Shown here piece after piece: positions 5,525-13,100 of a stretch of 30,759 nt of DNA. Numbering within the stretch: position 1 is the stretch's first letter; every line of letters starts with the position of its first letter. The DNA comes from DASXBA01 sp046729895 (lineage in GTDB: Bacteria; Actinomycetota; Thermoleophilia; Solirubrobacterales; Thermoleophilaceae): NCBI GenBank assembly GCA_046729895.1, contig JBKPHP010000137.1:1-30759 (forward strand). Reading direction: 5' to 3'. The translations under genes and the position numbers were made by a program. The notes beneath the pieces were generated by a model. The model worked only from the letters and a program-made list of their open reading frames with translations, did no database searches and was not told where the DNA came from.

Positions 5525-7126
5525 CTAGTGGCGGAAGTGGCGCCGGGCCGTGAACACCATCGCCACCCCCGCCTCGTCACAAGCCGCGACCACATCGTCG
5601 TCGCGCCGCGAGCCGCCCGGCTGGATGATCGCCCGCACGCCGGCGTCGATCGCCAGCTGAGGACCATCGGCGAAGGGGAAGAAGGCGTCGGAGGCCATGA
5701 CGGCGCCTTGGAGATCGATCTCGGCGGCCCGGGCCTTGTCGATCGCGATGCGGACCGCGTCCACCCGGCTCATCTGGCCGGCGCCGATCCCCGCGGTGGC
5801 GAGGCCCCGGGCGAGGACGATCGCGTTCGAGCGGACGTGCTTGCAGACCCGCATCGCGAACAGCATCTCGCCCCACTCCTCCTCGGTTGGGTGGCGCTCC
5901 GTCGGGACGCGCATCTCTTCCCGCAGCTCCAGCCCGGTGTCGCGCTCCTGGACGAGCATGCCCCCGCGAACCCGCTTCATGTCGTGCTCGCTGACCGGCG
6001 TCCGCCCACGTTCCTTGCTCTCGAGTATCCGCACGTTCGGCTTATGCTCGAGGACCTCGAGAGCGTCGGGGTCGAACCCGGGGGCGTAGACGAGCTCGAC
6101 GAAGATCTCGTGGAGCTTCTCGGCGAGCGCCCGGTCGACGTTGCGGTTGAAGCAGTAGACGCCGCCGTAGGCGCTCATCCGGTCGGTGGCGAAGGCTTTG
6201 TCGAAGGCCTCTCCGAGCTCGTCCCCCACCGCGCAACCGCACGGGTTGTTGTGCTTCATGATCGCCACCGCGGGCACCTCGAACTCCTCGACCAGACGGC
6301 GCCCGGAGTCGAGGTCGAGCAGATTGTTGAAGGAAAGCTCCCGGCCGTGGAGCTTCGAGACCAACGAGAGGAGGTGGGTGGGGGCGCCGGTCTCGGCGTA
6401 GTAGGCGGCGCGCTGGTGGGGGTTCTCGCCATATGAGAGATCGAGCACCTTCTCGAATGTCTGGGCGTACCGCCCCGGGAACTCTTCCTCGCGTTCGGCG
6501 AACCAGCGCGAGATCGCGGCGTCGTAACGCGCGGTGTAGGCGAAGGCCTCCATGGCGAGCGACTCGCGCGTCCGCTCGGACAGGCGGCCGTCGCTCGCCC
6601 GGAGCTCCTCGAGCACGGCGTCGTAGCTCTCGGGCGACGTGACAACGGCGACGTAGGGATGGTTCTTGGCCGCGGCACGGATCAGGGTGGGACCACCGAT
6701 GTCGATGTTCTCGATCACCTCGCCCTCGGACACCCCCCGCGCTGACGAGACACGCTCGAACGGATAGAGGTTCACGCAGACGAGGTCGATCGGCTCGATC
6801 CCGTGATCGTTGAGGGTCTCCACGTGGTCCGGGTTGGACCGCACCGCTAGAAGTCCCGCGTAGATCCGCGGGTTGAGGGTCTTGACCCTCCCGTCGAGGA
6901 TCTCCGGGAAGCCGGTGTAGTCCTCGACCGGACGCGTCTCGACGCCCTCCCTGCCGAGCTCCCGGGCGGTGCCCCCTGTCGAGACGACCTCCACGCCGAG
7001 CTCGAGCAGCCCGCGCCCGAAGTCCACGAGCCCGCGCTTGTCGGAAACGGTCAGCAGGGCGCGCCGGACCCGCACCTCTCCGGGCGGCGCGGGCTCGGCG
7101 CCCCGATACTCAGCCGCCCTCGTCAT
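5525..7126 (-). CDS. purH: bifunctional AICAR formyltransferase / IMP cyclohydrolase
   Basis: PurH catalyses the last two steps of IMP synthesis: formylation of AICAR by 10-formyl-THF and ring closure to IMP. The N-terminal cyclohydrolase (MGS-like) domain shows RRALLTVSDKRGLVDF, STGGTAREL and KTLNPRIYAGLL. The formyltransferase domain shows SYGENPHQRAAYY, IMKHNNPCGCAVG (catalytic Lys-His), SDAFFPFADG and IIQPGGSRRDDDVV, ending MVFTARRHFRH. The length is about 533 residues from the ATG at 7126, which overlaps purN by 17 bp. A GTG at 7075 would still keep the whole domain, so the start is uncertain. The gene is translationally downstream of recQ and purN in one minus-strand unit. Confidence 0.95.
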   Translation of the reverse strand: MTRAAEYRGAEPAPPGEVRVRRALLTVSDKRGLVDFGRGLLELGVEVVSTGGTARELGREGVETRPVEDYTGFPEILDGRVKTLNPRIYAGLLAVRSNPDHVETLNDHGIEPIDLVCVNLYPFERVSSARGVSEGEVIENIDIGGPTLIRAAAKNHPYVAVVTSPESYDAVLEELRASDGRLSERTRESLAMEAFAYTARYDAAISRWFAEREEEFPGRYAQTFEKVLDLSYGENPHQRAAYYAETGAPTHLLSLVSKLHGRELSFNNLLDLDSGRRLVEEFEVPAVAIMKHNNPCGCAVGDELGEAFDKAFATDRMSAYGGVYCFNRNVDRALAEKLHEIFVELVYAPGFDPDALEVLEHKPNVRILESKERGRTPVSEHDMKRVRGGMLVQERDTGLELREEMRVPTERHPTEEEWGEMLFAMRVCKHVRSNAIVLARGLATAGIGAGQMSRVDAVRIAIDKARAAEIDLQGAVMASDAFFPFADGPQLAIDAGVRAIIQPGGSRRDDDVVAACDEAGVAMVFTARRHFRH

Positions 7127-7733
7127 CGATCCGAACCAGCCGCGGGTTGTCCCGGTCAATGTGCACCCTGCCGGCCGCGATCATCCGCACCGCCTCCGGA
7201 AGCAGCCGGTGCTCAATGCCGTGGACGTGCTCCTCGATTTCTGCGATGCGGGAAGGGTAGGAAAGCCCGAACGCCTCCTGCAAGATGATTGGCCCGTGGT
7301 CCACCTCCTCGTCGACGAAGTGGACCGTCACCCCTGTCACCTTGACCCCGTGCTCCAGCGCCTGCTGCACGGCGTGGACTCCAGGGAATGCCGGCAGTAG
7401 GGCGGGGTGCACGTTGACGATCCGGTTGCGATAACGCCGAATGAACTCGGCTTCCAGCACCTCCATGAAGCCCGCCAGCACCACCAGGTCTATCTTCCGC
7501 TCGTCCAGCCAGTCCGCGAGCGCACGGTCGCGGGCGGCGCGATCGGGGTGAGCCGCGAGCTCGAATACCGCCGTCTCCACGCCGGCGCCGGCCGCGCGCT
7601 TTAGGCCGGGCGCGTCTCGGCGGCTCGAGCCCACGCAGACGACCTCGATGCCCTCTCGGCCGTGAACGGTGTCGAGGATCGCCTGCAGGTTCGTCCCCTC
7701 GCCCGAGATCAGTACGGCAACCCGGAACGCCAT
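7110..7733 (-). CDS. purN: phosphoribosylglycinamide formyltransferase (10-formyl-THF dependent)
   Basis: PurN formylates GAR to FGAR, step three of purine synthesis. The 207-residue protein begins MAFRVAVLISGEGTNLQAIL, the phosphate-binding loop. It contains VVLAGFMEVL, the catalytic Asn-His segment NRIVNVHPALLPAFPG, and the catalytic Asp in VDEEVDHGPII. The length is typical. The ATG at 7733 shares one base with the recQ TGA (TGATG), so translation is probably coupled to recQ, an unusual partner. The 3' end overlaps the purH start region. Confidence 0.95.
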   Translation of the reverse strand: MAFRVAVLISGEGTNLQAILDTVHGREGIEVVCVGSSRRDAPGLKRAAGAGVETAVFELAAHPDRAARDRALADWLDERKIDLVVLAGFMEVLEAEFIRRYRNRIVNVHPALLPAFPGVHAVQQALEHGVKVTGVTVHFVDEEVDHGPIILQEAFGLSYPSRIAEIEEHVHGIEHRLLPEAVRMIAAGRVHIDRDNPRLVRIDDEGG

Positions 7734-9499
7734 CAAGCGGCGGCGGGCAGCAGCACCGGGTAGGGCCCGCCGCTCGTCTCGATGCGCCCCTCGTCGATCA
7801 GCTCGTCCACGCGCGCGAGGATGTCGGCGCGGCGCATTCCGGCGGACACCCCGTACGCGGGCAGCCCGTCGTAGGAGTTGCGCCGGATCTTCTGCGTGCG
7901 GGCGCCGTGAAGGATCTCGGCGCATGTCGTGCGTCCGACCGCCGGCCGCGCCATCCGCGCGACCGAGACGATCGCGTGGTCCAGGCCCTCGAGCGCGACG
8001 GGCTCCGCGGGCGGCGGTGCGGGCACGAGACCCGGGTCGCACGAGTCGCAGCACGCGCCGGGCCGGCGCTGCGGCTTCGAGCCGTCACCGAAGTGGCGGA
8101 GGATCGCCTCTCTCCGGCACGAGTCGCGCTCTACGTAGGCCCAGATCTCGCGGTACTGGCGCCAGCGGGCGCGGGCGGCCTCCTCGATCGAGGCCCGGCA
8201 CCGCAGCTCCGCCCTGCGGTCGAACGGGCCCGCCAGGCGGCCCGCGACGCGGTCCGGGACCGAGGGGATCGGCTGGAGGACGCCGGCGCGTGTGAGGTGG
8301 CCGACCAGCGAGCGGAGCCTGTCCCGGTCGCTGCCGAGGTCGCGCGCGACCTCCGCGGCGTCGAGCGAGTAGCGGCCGTCGCCGTCGGCTGCCGCCGCGA
8401 AGCGGTCGGCCAGCCAGCCGGGCAGCCCGTCCTCCACTTCGTCCGACTTGATGAAGTGGACATGGAGCGCCTTGTCGCGGTTCTCCGCCACGAGCAGCGC
8501 CCGTGCGGGACCCCCGTCGCGGCCTGCCCGACCCGCCTCCTGGTAATAGGCCTCGAGTGATGTGGGCACGCTGGCGTGCACCACCGTCCGGACATTGGAC
8601 TTGTCGACGCCCATGCCGAAGGCGTTGGTAGCGACGATCAGCGGGACCTCGTCGGCGAGGAAGGCGCGCTGCACATCGGCGCGTCGCTCGCGCTCGAGGC
8701 CCGCGTGATACGGGCGGGCCTCGACCCCGAGCGCCGCGCTCAGCTCCTCAGCCAGCTGCTCGGAACCGGCTCGGGTCCCGGCGTACACGATCGACGGGAG
8801 CGATTCCTCCCTCCGCAGCGCCTCGGCGATCAACGCCCGTTTCTGGTGGCCCGCCGGACGCGCCACAGCGAAGGCGATGTTGGGCCTATCGAACCCGGTG
8901 GCCACGCGCAGCGGGTCACGCAGGCCGAGCCTCCCCGCCACGTCCTGCGCCACCCGCGGCGTGGCGGTGGCAGTAGAGGCCACCAGCGCCCGCGCGCCCA
9001 GGGCCCTGGCGGCGTCGGCCAGCCGGAAGTAGTCGGGGCGGAAGTCGTGGCCCCACTGGGAGACGCAATGGGCCTCGTCAACGACGAACAGGCCGATGCG
9101 GACCTCCCTCATGTGCTCCAAGAAGCCCAGTGCCGCGAACCGCTCCGGCGCCACGTACAGTAGGCGGAGCTTGCCGGCTACCGCACGGCGCACCGCCTCC
9201 GCGTTCGCCGCGGCATCCTGCTGCGCGTTGACCAGGGCCACGCGCGAGCCCAGGCCGCGCTCGCGCAGGGCGTCGACCTGATCCTGCATCAGCGCCACCA
9301 GCGGCGAGACCACCACGGTCAGGTCGTCCCGCAGCAGCGCCGGCAGCTGGTAGCACAGCGACTTACCGGATCCCGTCGGCATGACGACCAGCACGTCCCG
9401 ATCCGCCAGAGCGGCGCGGCACGCCTCGAGCTGTCCGGGACGGAAGTCCCGAAAGCCGAAGTGCTCGCGAAGTGCGGCGACGAGGTCCACGGCGGCCAC
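7733..9499 (-). CDS. recQ: RecQ-family ATP-dependent DNA helicase
   Basis: This is a superfamily 2, 3'-5' DNA helicase acting in recombination and repair. It has about 588 residues from the GTG at 9499 (GTG at 9490 is the alternative). Motifs in order: FRDFRPGQLEA (motif 0, near residue 18), MPTGSGKSLCYQLP (Walker A, 40-53), VVSPLVALMQDQV (Ia), VVDEAHCVSQWGHDFRP (DEAH, II), ASTATATPRV (III), IVYAGTR (IV), VATNAFGMGVDKSNVR (V), AYYQEAGRAGRDG (VI). A zinc-binding module follows (CRREAILRHFG to CCDSCDPG), then a short RQC-like winged helix. No HRDC domain is present, so this is the short form. It lies immediately upstream of purN with a one-base overlap. Confidence 0.93.
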   Translation of the reverse strand: MAAVDLVAALREHFGFRDFRPGQLEACRAALADRDVLVVMPTGSGKSLCYQLPALLRDDLTVVVSPLVALMQDQVDALRERGLGSRVALVNAQQDAAANAEAVRRAVAGKLRLLYVAPERFAALGFLEHMREVRIGLFVVDEAHCVSQWGHDFRPDYFRLADAARALGARALVASTATATPRVAQDVAGRLGLRDPLRVATGFDRPNIAFAVARPAGHQKRALIAEALRREESLPSIVYAGTRAGSEQLAEELSAALGVEARPYHAGLERERRADVQRAFLADEVPLIVATNAFGMGVDKSNVRTVVHASVPTSLEAYYQEAGRAGRDGGPARALLVAENRDKALHVHFIKSDEVEDGLPGWLADRFAAAADGDGRYSLDAAEVARDLGSDRDRLRSLVGHLTRAGVLQPIPSVPDRVAGRLAGPFDRRAELRCRASIEEAARARWRQYREIWAYVERDSCRREAILRHFGDGSKPQRRPGACCDSCDPGLVPAPPPAEPVALEGLDHAIVSVARMARPAVGRTTCAEILHGARTQKIRRNSYDGLPAYGVSAGMRRADILARVDELIDEGRIETSGGPYPVLLPAAA

Positions 9500-9544
9500 C
9501 CTAGCGCCGCCCGCGGCGGGAGCCGACGCATTGTGACGAAGCTG

Positions 9545-9574
9545 TTGCAGAGTCGACAAAGCCGTCCTTACAAT
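9545..9574 (+). promoter_or_regulatory. sigma-70-like promoter for the molybdoenzyme gene
   Basis: TTGCAG (9545-9550) and TACAAT (9569-9574) are separated by 18 bp, upstream of the ATG at 9614. On the opposite strand TTGTCG (9559-9554) and CACAAT (9535-9530), also 18 bp apart, could drive recQ, giving overlapping divergent promoters. Confidence 0.45.
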
Positions 9575-9613
9575 CGCCGCACGACAACCAAACCGGCACA
9601 GACACCCGCTCCG

Positions 9614-10690
9614 ATGACCCGGGTGGAGGCCTCGGAGTCGATCACCCCCGAGGAGCTGCGGCTGGCCACCCGCAACCACGGGCTGCCGCTCGAGGCGCTG
9701 GCCTACGACGTCACCCCGGTCGGCCTCCACTACCTGCTGATCCACTACGACATCCCGGTCGTGGACCCGGCGTCCTGGCGGCTGTCGGTGGGCGGGCGCG
9801 TGGACCACCAGCTCGAGCTCTCGCTCGACGACGTTCGCGCCCGGCCGGCGGTCACGCAGGCCGTGACGATGGAGTGCGCCGGGAACGGTCGCGCCCGCCT
9901 GGCGCCGCGGCCCGTCTCGCAGCCCTGGCTCGTCGAGGCCGTCGGTACGGCGGAATGGACGGGCACCCCGCTACGTGCCCTGCTGGAGGAGGCCGGCGTC
10001 GGGGAGGGCGCGGTCGAGGTGCTGTTCAGCGCGCTTGACCGCGGCGTGGAAGGCGGGGTCGAGCAGCGGTACGAGCGCAGCCTGCCGCTCGCCGACGCGC
10101 TTCGCGACGAGGTGATGCTCGTCTACGCGGTCGGAGGCGAGCCTCTGCCGCCGCAGCACGGCTTTCCGCTGCGGCTCGTCGTGCCCGGCTGGTACGGGAT
10201 GACCAACGTCAAGTGGCTCGAGCGAATCACCGTTCTCGACCAACCGTTCGAGGGCTACCAGAACTCGTGGAGCTATCGGCTTCGGCAAACGCCCGAGGAC
10301 GCCGGTGAGCCGGTCTCACGCATGCGGCCGCGGGCGCTCATGGTCCCGCCGGGCATTCCGGAGTTCGGAACCCGAGCGCGGCGAGCCGGCCTGGGGCGGC
10401 ACGCGGTCACGGGCCGCGCCTGGTCGGGCGGCGGCGAGATCGAGCGGGTCGAGGTAAGCGACGACGGAGGCGTCTCCTGGCACGACGCGCAGTTGGGTCC
10501 CCAGGTCTCCCGATGGGCCTGGCGAGCCTGGCGCTGGGAGTGGCGCCCTCGCGCGCCCGGCGACTACGAGCTCTGCTGTCGGGCGACGGATTCCGCCGGC
10601 GATAGCCAGCCGGTGGAGGCGCCCTGGAACCTGCACGGGTTCGCCAACAACGAGGTCCAGCGGGTTTCCGTGACAGTCGAGAGCCCCTAG
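9614..10690 (+). CDS. sulfite oxidase-like molybdopterin oxidoreductase
   Basis: The protein has 358 residues. The N-terminal two-thirds is the sulfite-oxidase molybdopterin fold. The Mo-ligating cysteine is C88 in VTMECAGNGR. GTPLRALLEEAGV and the substrate/cofactor stretch LPPQHGFPLRLVVPGWYGM followed by NVKWLERI are highly typical. The C-terminal third is the Mo-co dimerisation Ig-like domain (VTGRAWSGGGEIERVEVSDD to WEWRPRAPGDYELCCRATDSAG, ending NEVQRVSV). No Tat or Sec signal and no heme domain are visible, so it may be cytoplasmic or use a separate electron acceptor. The natural substrate (sulfite or another oxyanion/S-oxide) cannot be fixed from sequence. The ATG at 9614 is chosen because the domain begins just after it; there is no clear ribosome-binding site. 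Confidence 0.9.
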   Translation: MTRVEASESITPEELRLATRNHGLPLEALAYDVTPVGLHYLLIHYDIPVVDPASWRLSVGGRVDHQLELSLDDVRARPAVTQAVTMECAGNGRARLAPRPVSQPWLVEAVGTAEWTGTPLRALLEEAGVGEGAVEVLFSALDRGVEGGVEQRYERSLPLADALRDEVMLVYAVGGEPLPPQHGFPLRLVVPGWYGMTNVKWLERITVLDQPFEGYQNSWSYRLRQTPEDAGEPVSRMRPRALMVPPGIPEFGTRARRAGLGRHAVTGRAWSGGGEIERVEVSDDGGVSWHDAQLGPQVSRWAWRAWRWEWRPRAPGDYELCCRATDSAGDSQPVEAPWNLHGFANNEVQRVSVTVESP

Positions 10691-10738
10691 TATCGACGCA
10701 CTGGCCAACGGGGGCGTCTGCAACCGGGGAGATCGGAG

Positions 10739-11137
10739 ATGGAGGAGAAACGCCTGGAGTCCACACCGCTGTTCGCCGGGCTGGGCAAGAAGGAGCGCAG
10801 AGCGCTGGCCACGAGGACGGACACGATCGACGTGCCGGAGGGCAAGCAGCTCGCTCGGGAGGGGGACTTCGCCTACGAGTTCTTCGTGATCACCAAGGGA
10901 ACGGCCGAGGTGACCCACGGGAGCGACCACGTGGCCGACCTCGGCCCCGGTGACTTCTTCGGCGAGATGGGCATCCTCGGCCACCAGCGCCGCGTCGCCA
11001 CCGTAACTGCCACCTCCCAGATGGAACTGATCGTGATGACCGAGCAGGCGCTCCGCTCGCTGAACCGGGAAGAGCCAGAGGTTGCGCGGCGCCTCGCGGA
11101 GGCGATCAAGGAGCGCCTAGGGGCCGACGGCGGTTAG
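10739..11137 (+). CDS. single-domain cyclic nucleotide-binding protein
   Basis: The 132-residue protein is almost entirely a CAP-type cNMP-binding domain. STPLFAGLGKKERRAL is the entry helix. VITKGTAEV and LGPGDFFGEMGIL form the barrel and phosphate-binding cassette, with the cassette Arg in HQRRVATVTA. A C-terminal helix follows (EEPEVARRLAEAIKERLG). There is no DNA-binding HTH, so it is not a CRP-type activator by itself. It could be a stand-alone sensor or a partner for another protein. A CHASE2 cyclase is encoded about 6 kb away, but a link is only suggestive. The ATG has GGGGAG upstream. The gene follows the molybdoenzyme by 48 bp, probably as an operon, and its 3' end overlaps the purF 3' end by 21 bp. 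Confidence 0.88.
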   Translation: MEEKRLESTPLFAGLGKKERRALATRTDTIDVPEGKQLAREGDFAYEFFVITKGTAEVTHGSDHVADLGPGDFFGEMGILGHQRRVATVTATSQMELIVMTEQALRSLNREEPEVARRLAEAIKERLGADGG

Positions 11138-12553
11138 CTCTTCGAGAGCGAACTTGCCGTTCGCCGAGTCGGTCCGCTCGAGCGGATACCTGCCCGAGAA
11201 GCAGGCGTCGCAGTGCGTCTCGCGCGTGGAGCGGATCGCCTCGTATACGCCATCCAGCGACAGGTAGGCGAGTGAGTCGCAGTCGAGCTCCTTCGCCACC
11301 TCCTCCACGGTGCGCTCGTGGGCGACCATCTCGTCGGCGATGGACATGTCGATGCCGTAGTGGCAGGGATGCCGAATGGGCGGTGCCGAGATTCGCATGT
11401 GCACCTCGGTGGCCCCGGCGTCGCGTAGCATCTTCACGATCTGGCGCGTCGTATTGCCTCGCACGATCGAGTCGTCGACCACGACTAGCCGCTTGCCCTG
11501 CACGACCTCTCGCAACGGGTTGAACTTCATCCGCAGCCCGTGCTTTCGCAGCTCCTGGCCCGGCTGGATGAAGGTGCGCGCCACGTATCGGTTCTTGATC
11601 AAGCCGTCGTCGCGCGGGAGGCCCGAGGCCTTCGAGTACCCCGCCGCCGCCGGGTTCCCGGAGTCGGGTACCGCGATCACGACGTCGGCGTCCACCGGCG
11701 CCTCGCGCCAGAGGATCTCGCCCATCTTGCGGCGTGAGACCTGGGTGCGGTTGCCCTCGAGGACCGAGTCCGGACGTGCGAAGTAGATGTGCTCGAACAC
11801 GCAGAAGGCCTTGCGCCCCGACGGCACGACCTGACGGGCCTCCATTCCGCGCTCGCCGAGCGAAACCATCTCGCCCGGCTGAACCTCACGCAGCAGCTCG
11901 CCGCCGATGATGTCGAAGGCGCAGCTCTCGGAGGCCACGCAGTAGCGGTCGCCGAGGCGCCCGAGGGCCAGCGGCCTGAGTCCCGCGGAATCGCGAAAGG
12001 CGACCACCGACTCGGCGGTCATCACCACCGTCGAGAACGCACCCTCGAGGCGGGGGACGATGTCAGCCACGGCGTCCTCGATCGTCTCGGCCTCGTGCCG
12101 CGAGAGCAGCGCGGCCATGATCTCCGAGTCGGACGTGCCCCGGAAGGAGACGCCCTCGTCCGTCAGCCGCGAGTGCAGCTCGACAGCGTTGATCAAGTTG
12201 CCGTTGTGCGCGAGGGCCACCCGGCGGCGGTCAGAGCGCCAGACCGGCTGGGCGTTCTCCCACGCCGAGGAGCCGGTCGTCGAGTAACGCACGTGTCCTA
12301 CGGCAAGCTCGCCCTGCAGGGCCCTCAGCTTGTCCTCGTCGAAGACCTGCGAGACCAGGCCGAGGTCGCGAACCGTCATGATCTGGCCGTTCTCGCTCGT
12401 CGCAATGCCGGCCGACTCCTGGCCTCGGTGCTGGAGCGCGTAGAGCGCGAAGTAGGCGAGCCGCGCGACGTCGGACTCCGGCGCGTAGACACCGAAGACG
12501 CCGCACTCGTCGCGCGGGCCGTCGCGATCGGGGATCGGGGCTGAAGAGGTCAT
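11117..12553 (-). CDS. purF: amidophosphoribosyltransferase (glutamine PRPP amidotransferase)
   Basis: PurF makes phosphoribosylamine from PRPP and glutamine, the committed step. The protein has 478 residues. The N-terminal nucleophile is C17 (after a 16-residue propeptide, in ECGVFGVY), implying autocatalytic processing. The glutaminase domain includes LQHRGQESAGIA, GHVRYSTTGS and AHNGNLINA. The PRPP domain shows VVDDSIVRGNT. All four cysteines of the Bacillus-type 4Fe-4S cluster seem present: FCVFEHIYFARPDS, RHPCHYGIDM and the CDAC pair in THCDACFSGRYP. The ATG at 12553 is chosen by homology. Upstream open sequence is the antisense of other DNA, and no strong ribosome-binding site is seen. 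The gene sits 548 bp from purL, separated by a methyltransferase remnant, so it probably has its own promoter. Confidence 0.95.
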   Translation of the reverse strand: MTSSAPIPDRDGPRDECGVFGVYAPESDVARLAYFALYALQHRGQESAGIATSENGQIMTVRDLGLVSQVFDEDKLRALQGELAVGHVRYSTTGSSAWENAQPVWRSDRRRVALAHNGNLINAVELHSRLTDEGVSFRGTSDSEIMAALLSRHEAETIEDAVADIVPRLEGAFSTVVMTAESVVAFRDSAGLRPLALGRLGDRYCVASESCAFDIIGGELLREVQPGEMVSLGERGMEARQVVPSGRKAFCVFEHIYFARPDSVLEGNRTQVSRRKMGEILWREAPVDADVVIAVPDSGNPAAAGYSKASGLPRDDGLIKNRYVARTFIQPGQELRKHGLRMKFNPLREVVQGKRLVVVDDSIVRGNTTRQIVKMLRDAGATEVHMRISAPPIRHPCHYGIDMSIADEMVAHERTVEEVAKELDCDSLAYLSLDGVYEAIRSTRETHCDACFSGRYPLERTDSANGKFALEELTAVGP

Positions 12554-12808
12554 CCGAAGCGGCCGGCGAGAAACCGAAAATCCAGAGGCAAGAACGCCGA
12601 GCGGATGCCGCCGGCCACTATTCGCAAGGGTACCAATGGGGTCCGGCGGCATCGCAGGGCGGTACCCACCACCGCGGGAGCCGCGTACCAACCATCGCGG
12701 AGGCCAGCTCTCTCGCGGGCGGACCGATGTAGGCTCGATCGCGAGGACCGGGAGCACGCGAGATCTCCGCGCTGTTCCGACCGGGAGGAGGCAGAACGCG
12801 AGTCGCCA
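12554..12808. other. intergenic region upstream of purF, no gene seen
   Basis: About 255 bp lie between the purF start and the methyltransferase remnant. No frame has a motif. The region should contain the purF promoter, but I cannot point to a convincing -35/-10 pair. Confidence 0.3.
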
Positions 12809-13070
12809 CATGGCCGAGCGCTCGACCTCGGCTGCGGCAGCGGGGCCTGGGCGGTCAATGGCGGCCCGAGGATGGGAGGTCACGGGTGTGGACTTTGTCC
12901 CGAAGGCCCTGCGCCGGGCTCGCGAGCGGGCGGCGGAGGCCGGTGTCGAGCTGCGGCTCCTCGAGGGCGACGTGACAGCGCTCACCAGCGCGGGCGTCGG
13001 CTCCGGGTTCCAGCTGCTCGTGGACTTCGGCTGCTTCCAAGACGAGCTGAGCGATGCGCAGCGCGCTGAG
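12809..13070 (+). pseudogene. SAM-dependent methyltransferase remnant
   Basis: One frame encodes HGRALDLGCGSGAWAV (12809 onward), the SAM-binding glycine motif. The sense then continues in another frame as AARGWEVTGVDFVPKALRR, EGDVTALTSAGVGSGF and LLVDFGCFQDELSDAQRA, up to about 13067. A deletion of two bases (or gain of one) near 12857 explains the break. After 13070 the similarity stops and the sequence meets the 3' end of purL on the other strand. The C-terminal part is missing, and upstream of 12809 the expected N-terminus is not recognisable. It is a degenerate fragment of a common actinobacterial class I methyltransferase lying antisense to, and between, purL and purF. Confidence 0.7.
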
Positions 13071-13100
13071 GAGCCTCGTGCCGTATGGGACACCCGCCCC

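Noticed and set aside
5117..6436. 439-residue plus-strand frame opposite purH and arsR
   Set aside because: Its codons mirror those of purH and arsR, and its product is low-complexity (rich in Val, Glu, Arg) without domain features.
7126..7159. Upstream start for purH at 7159
   Set aside because: It would overlap purN by 50 bases and adds residues (GTTRGWFGS) not expected in PurH. The ATG at 7126 or GTG at 7075 is more likely.
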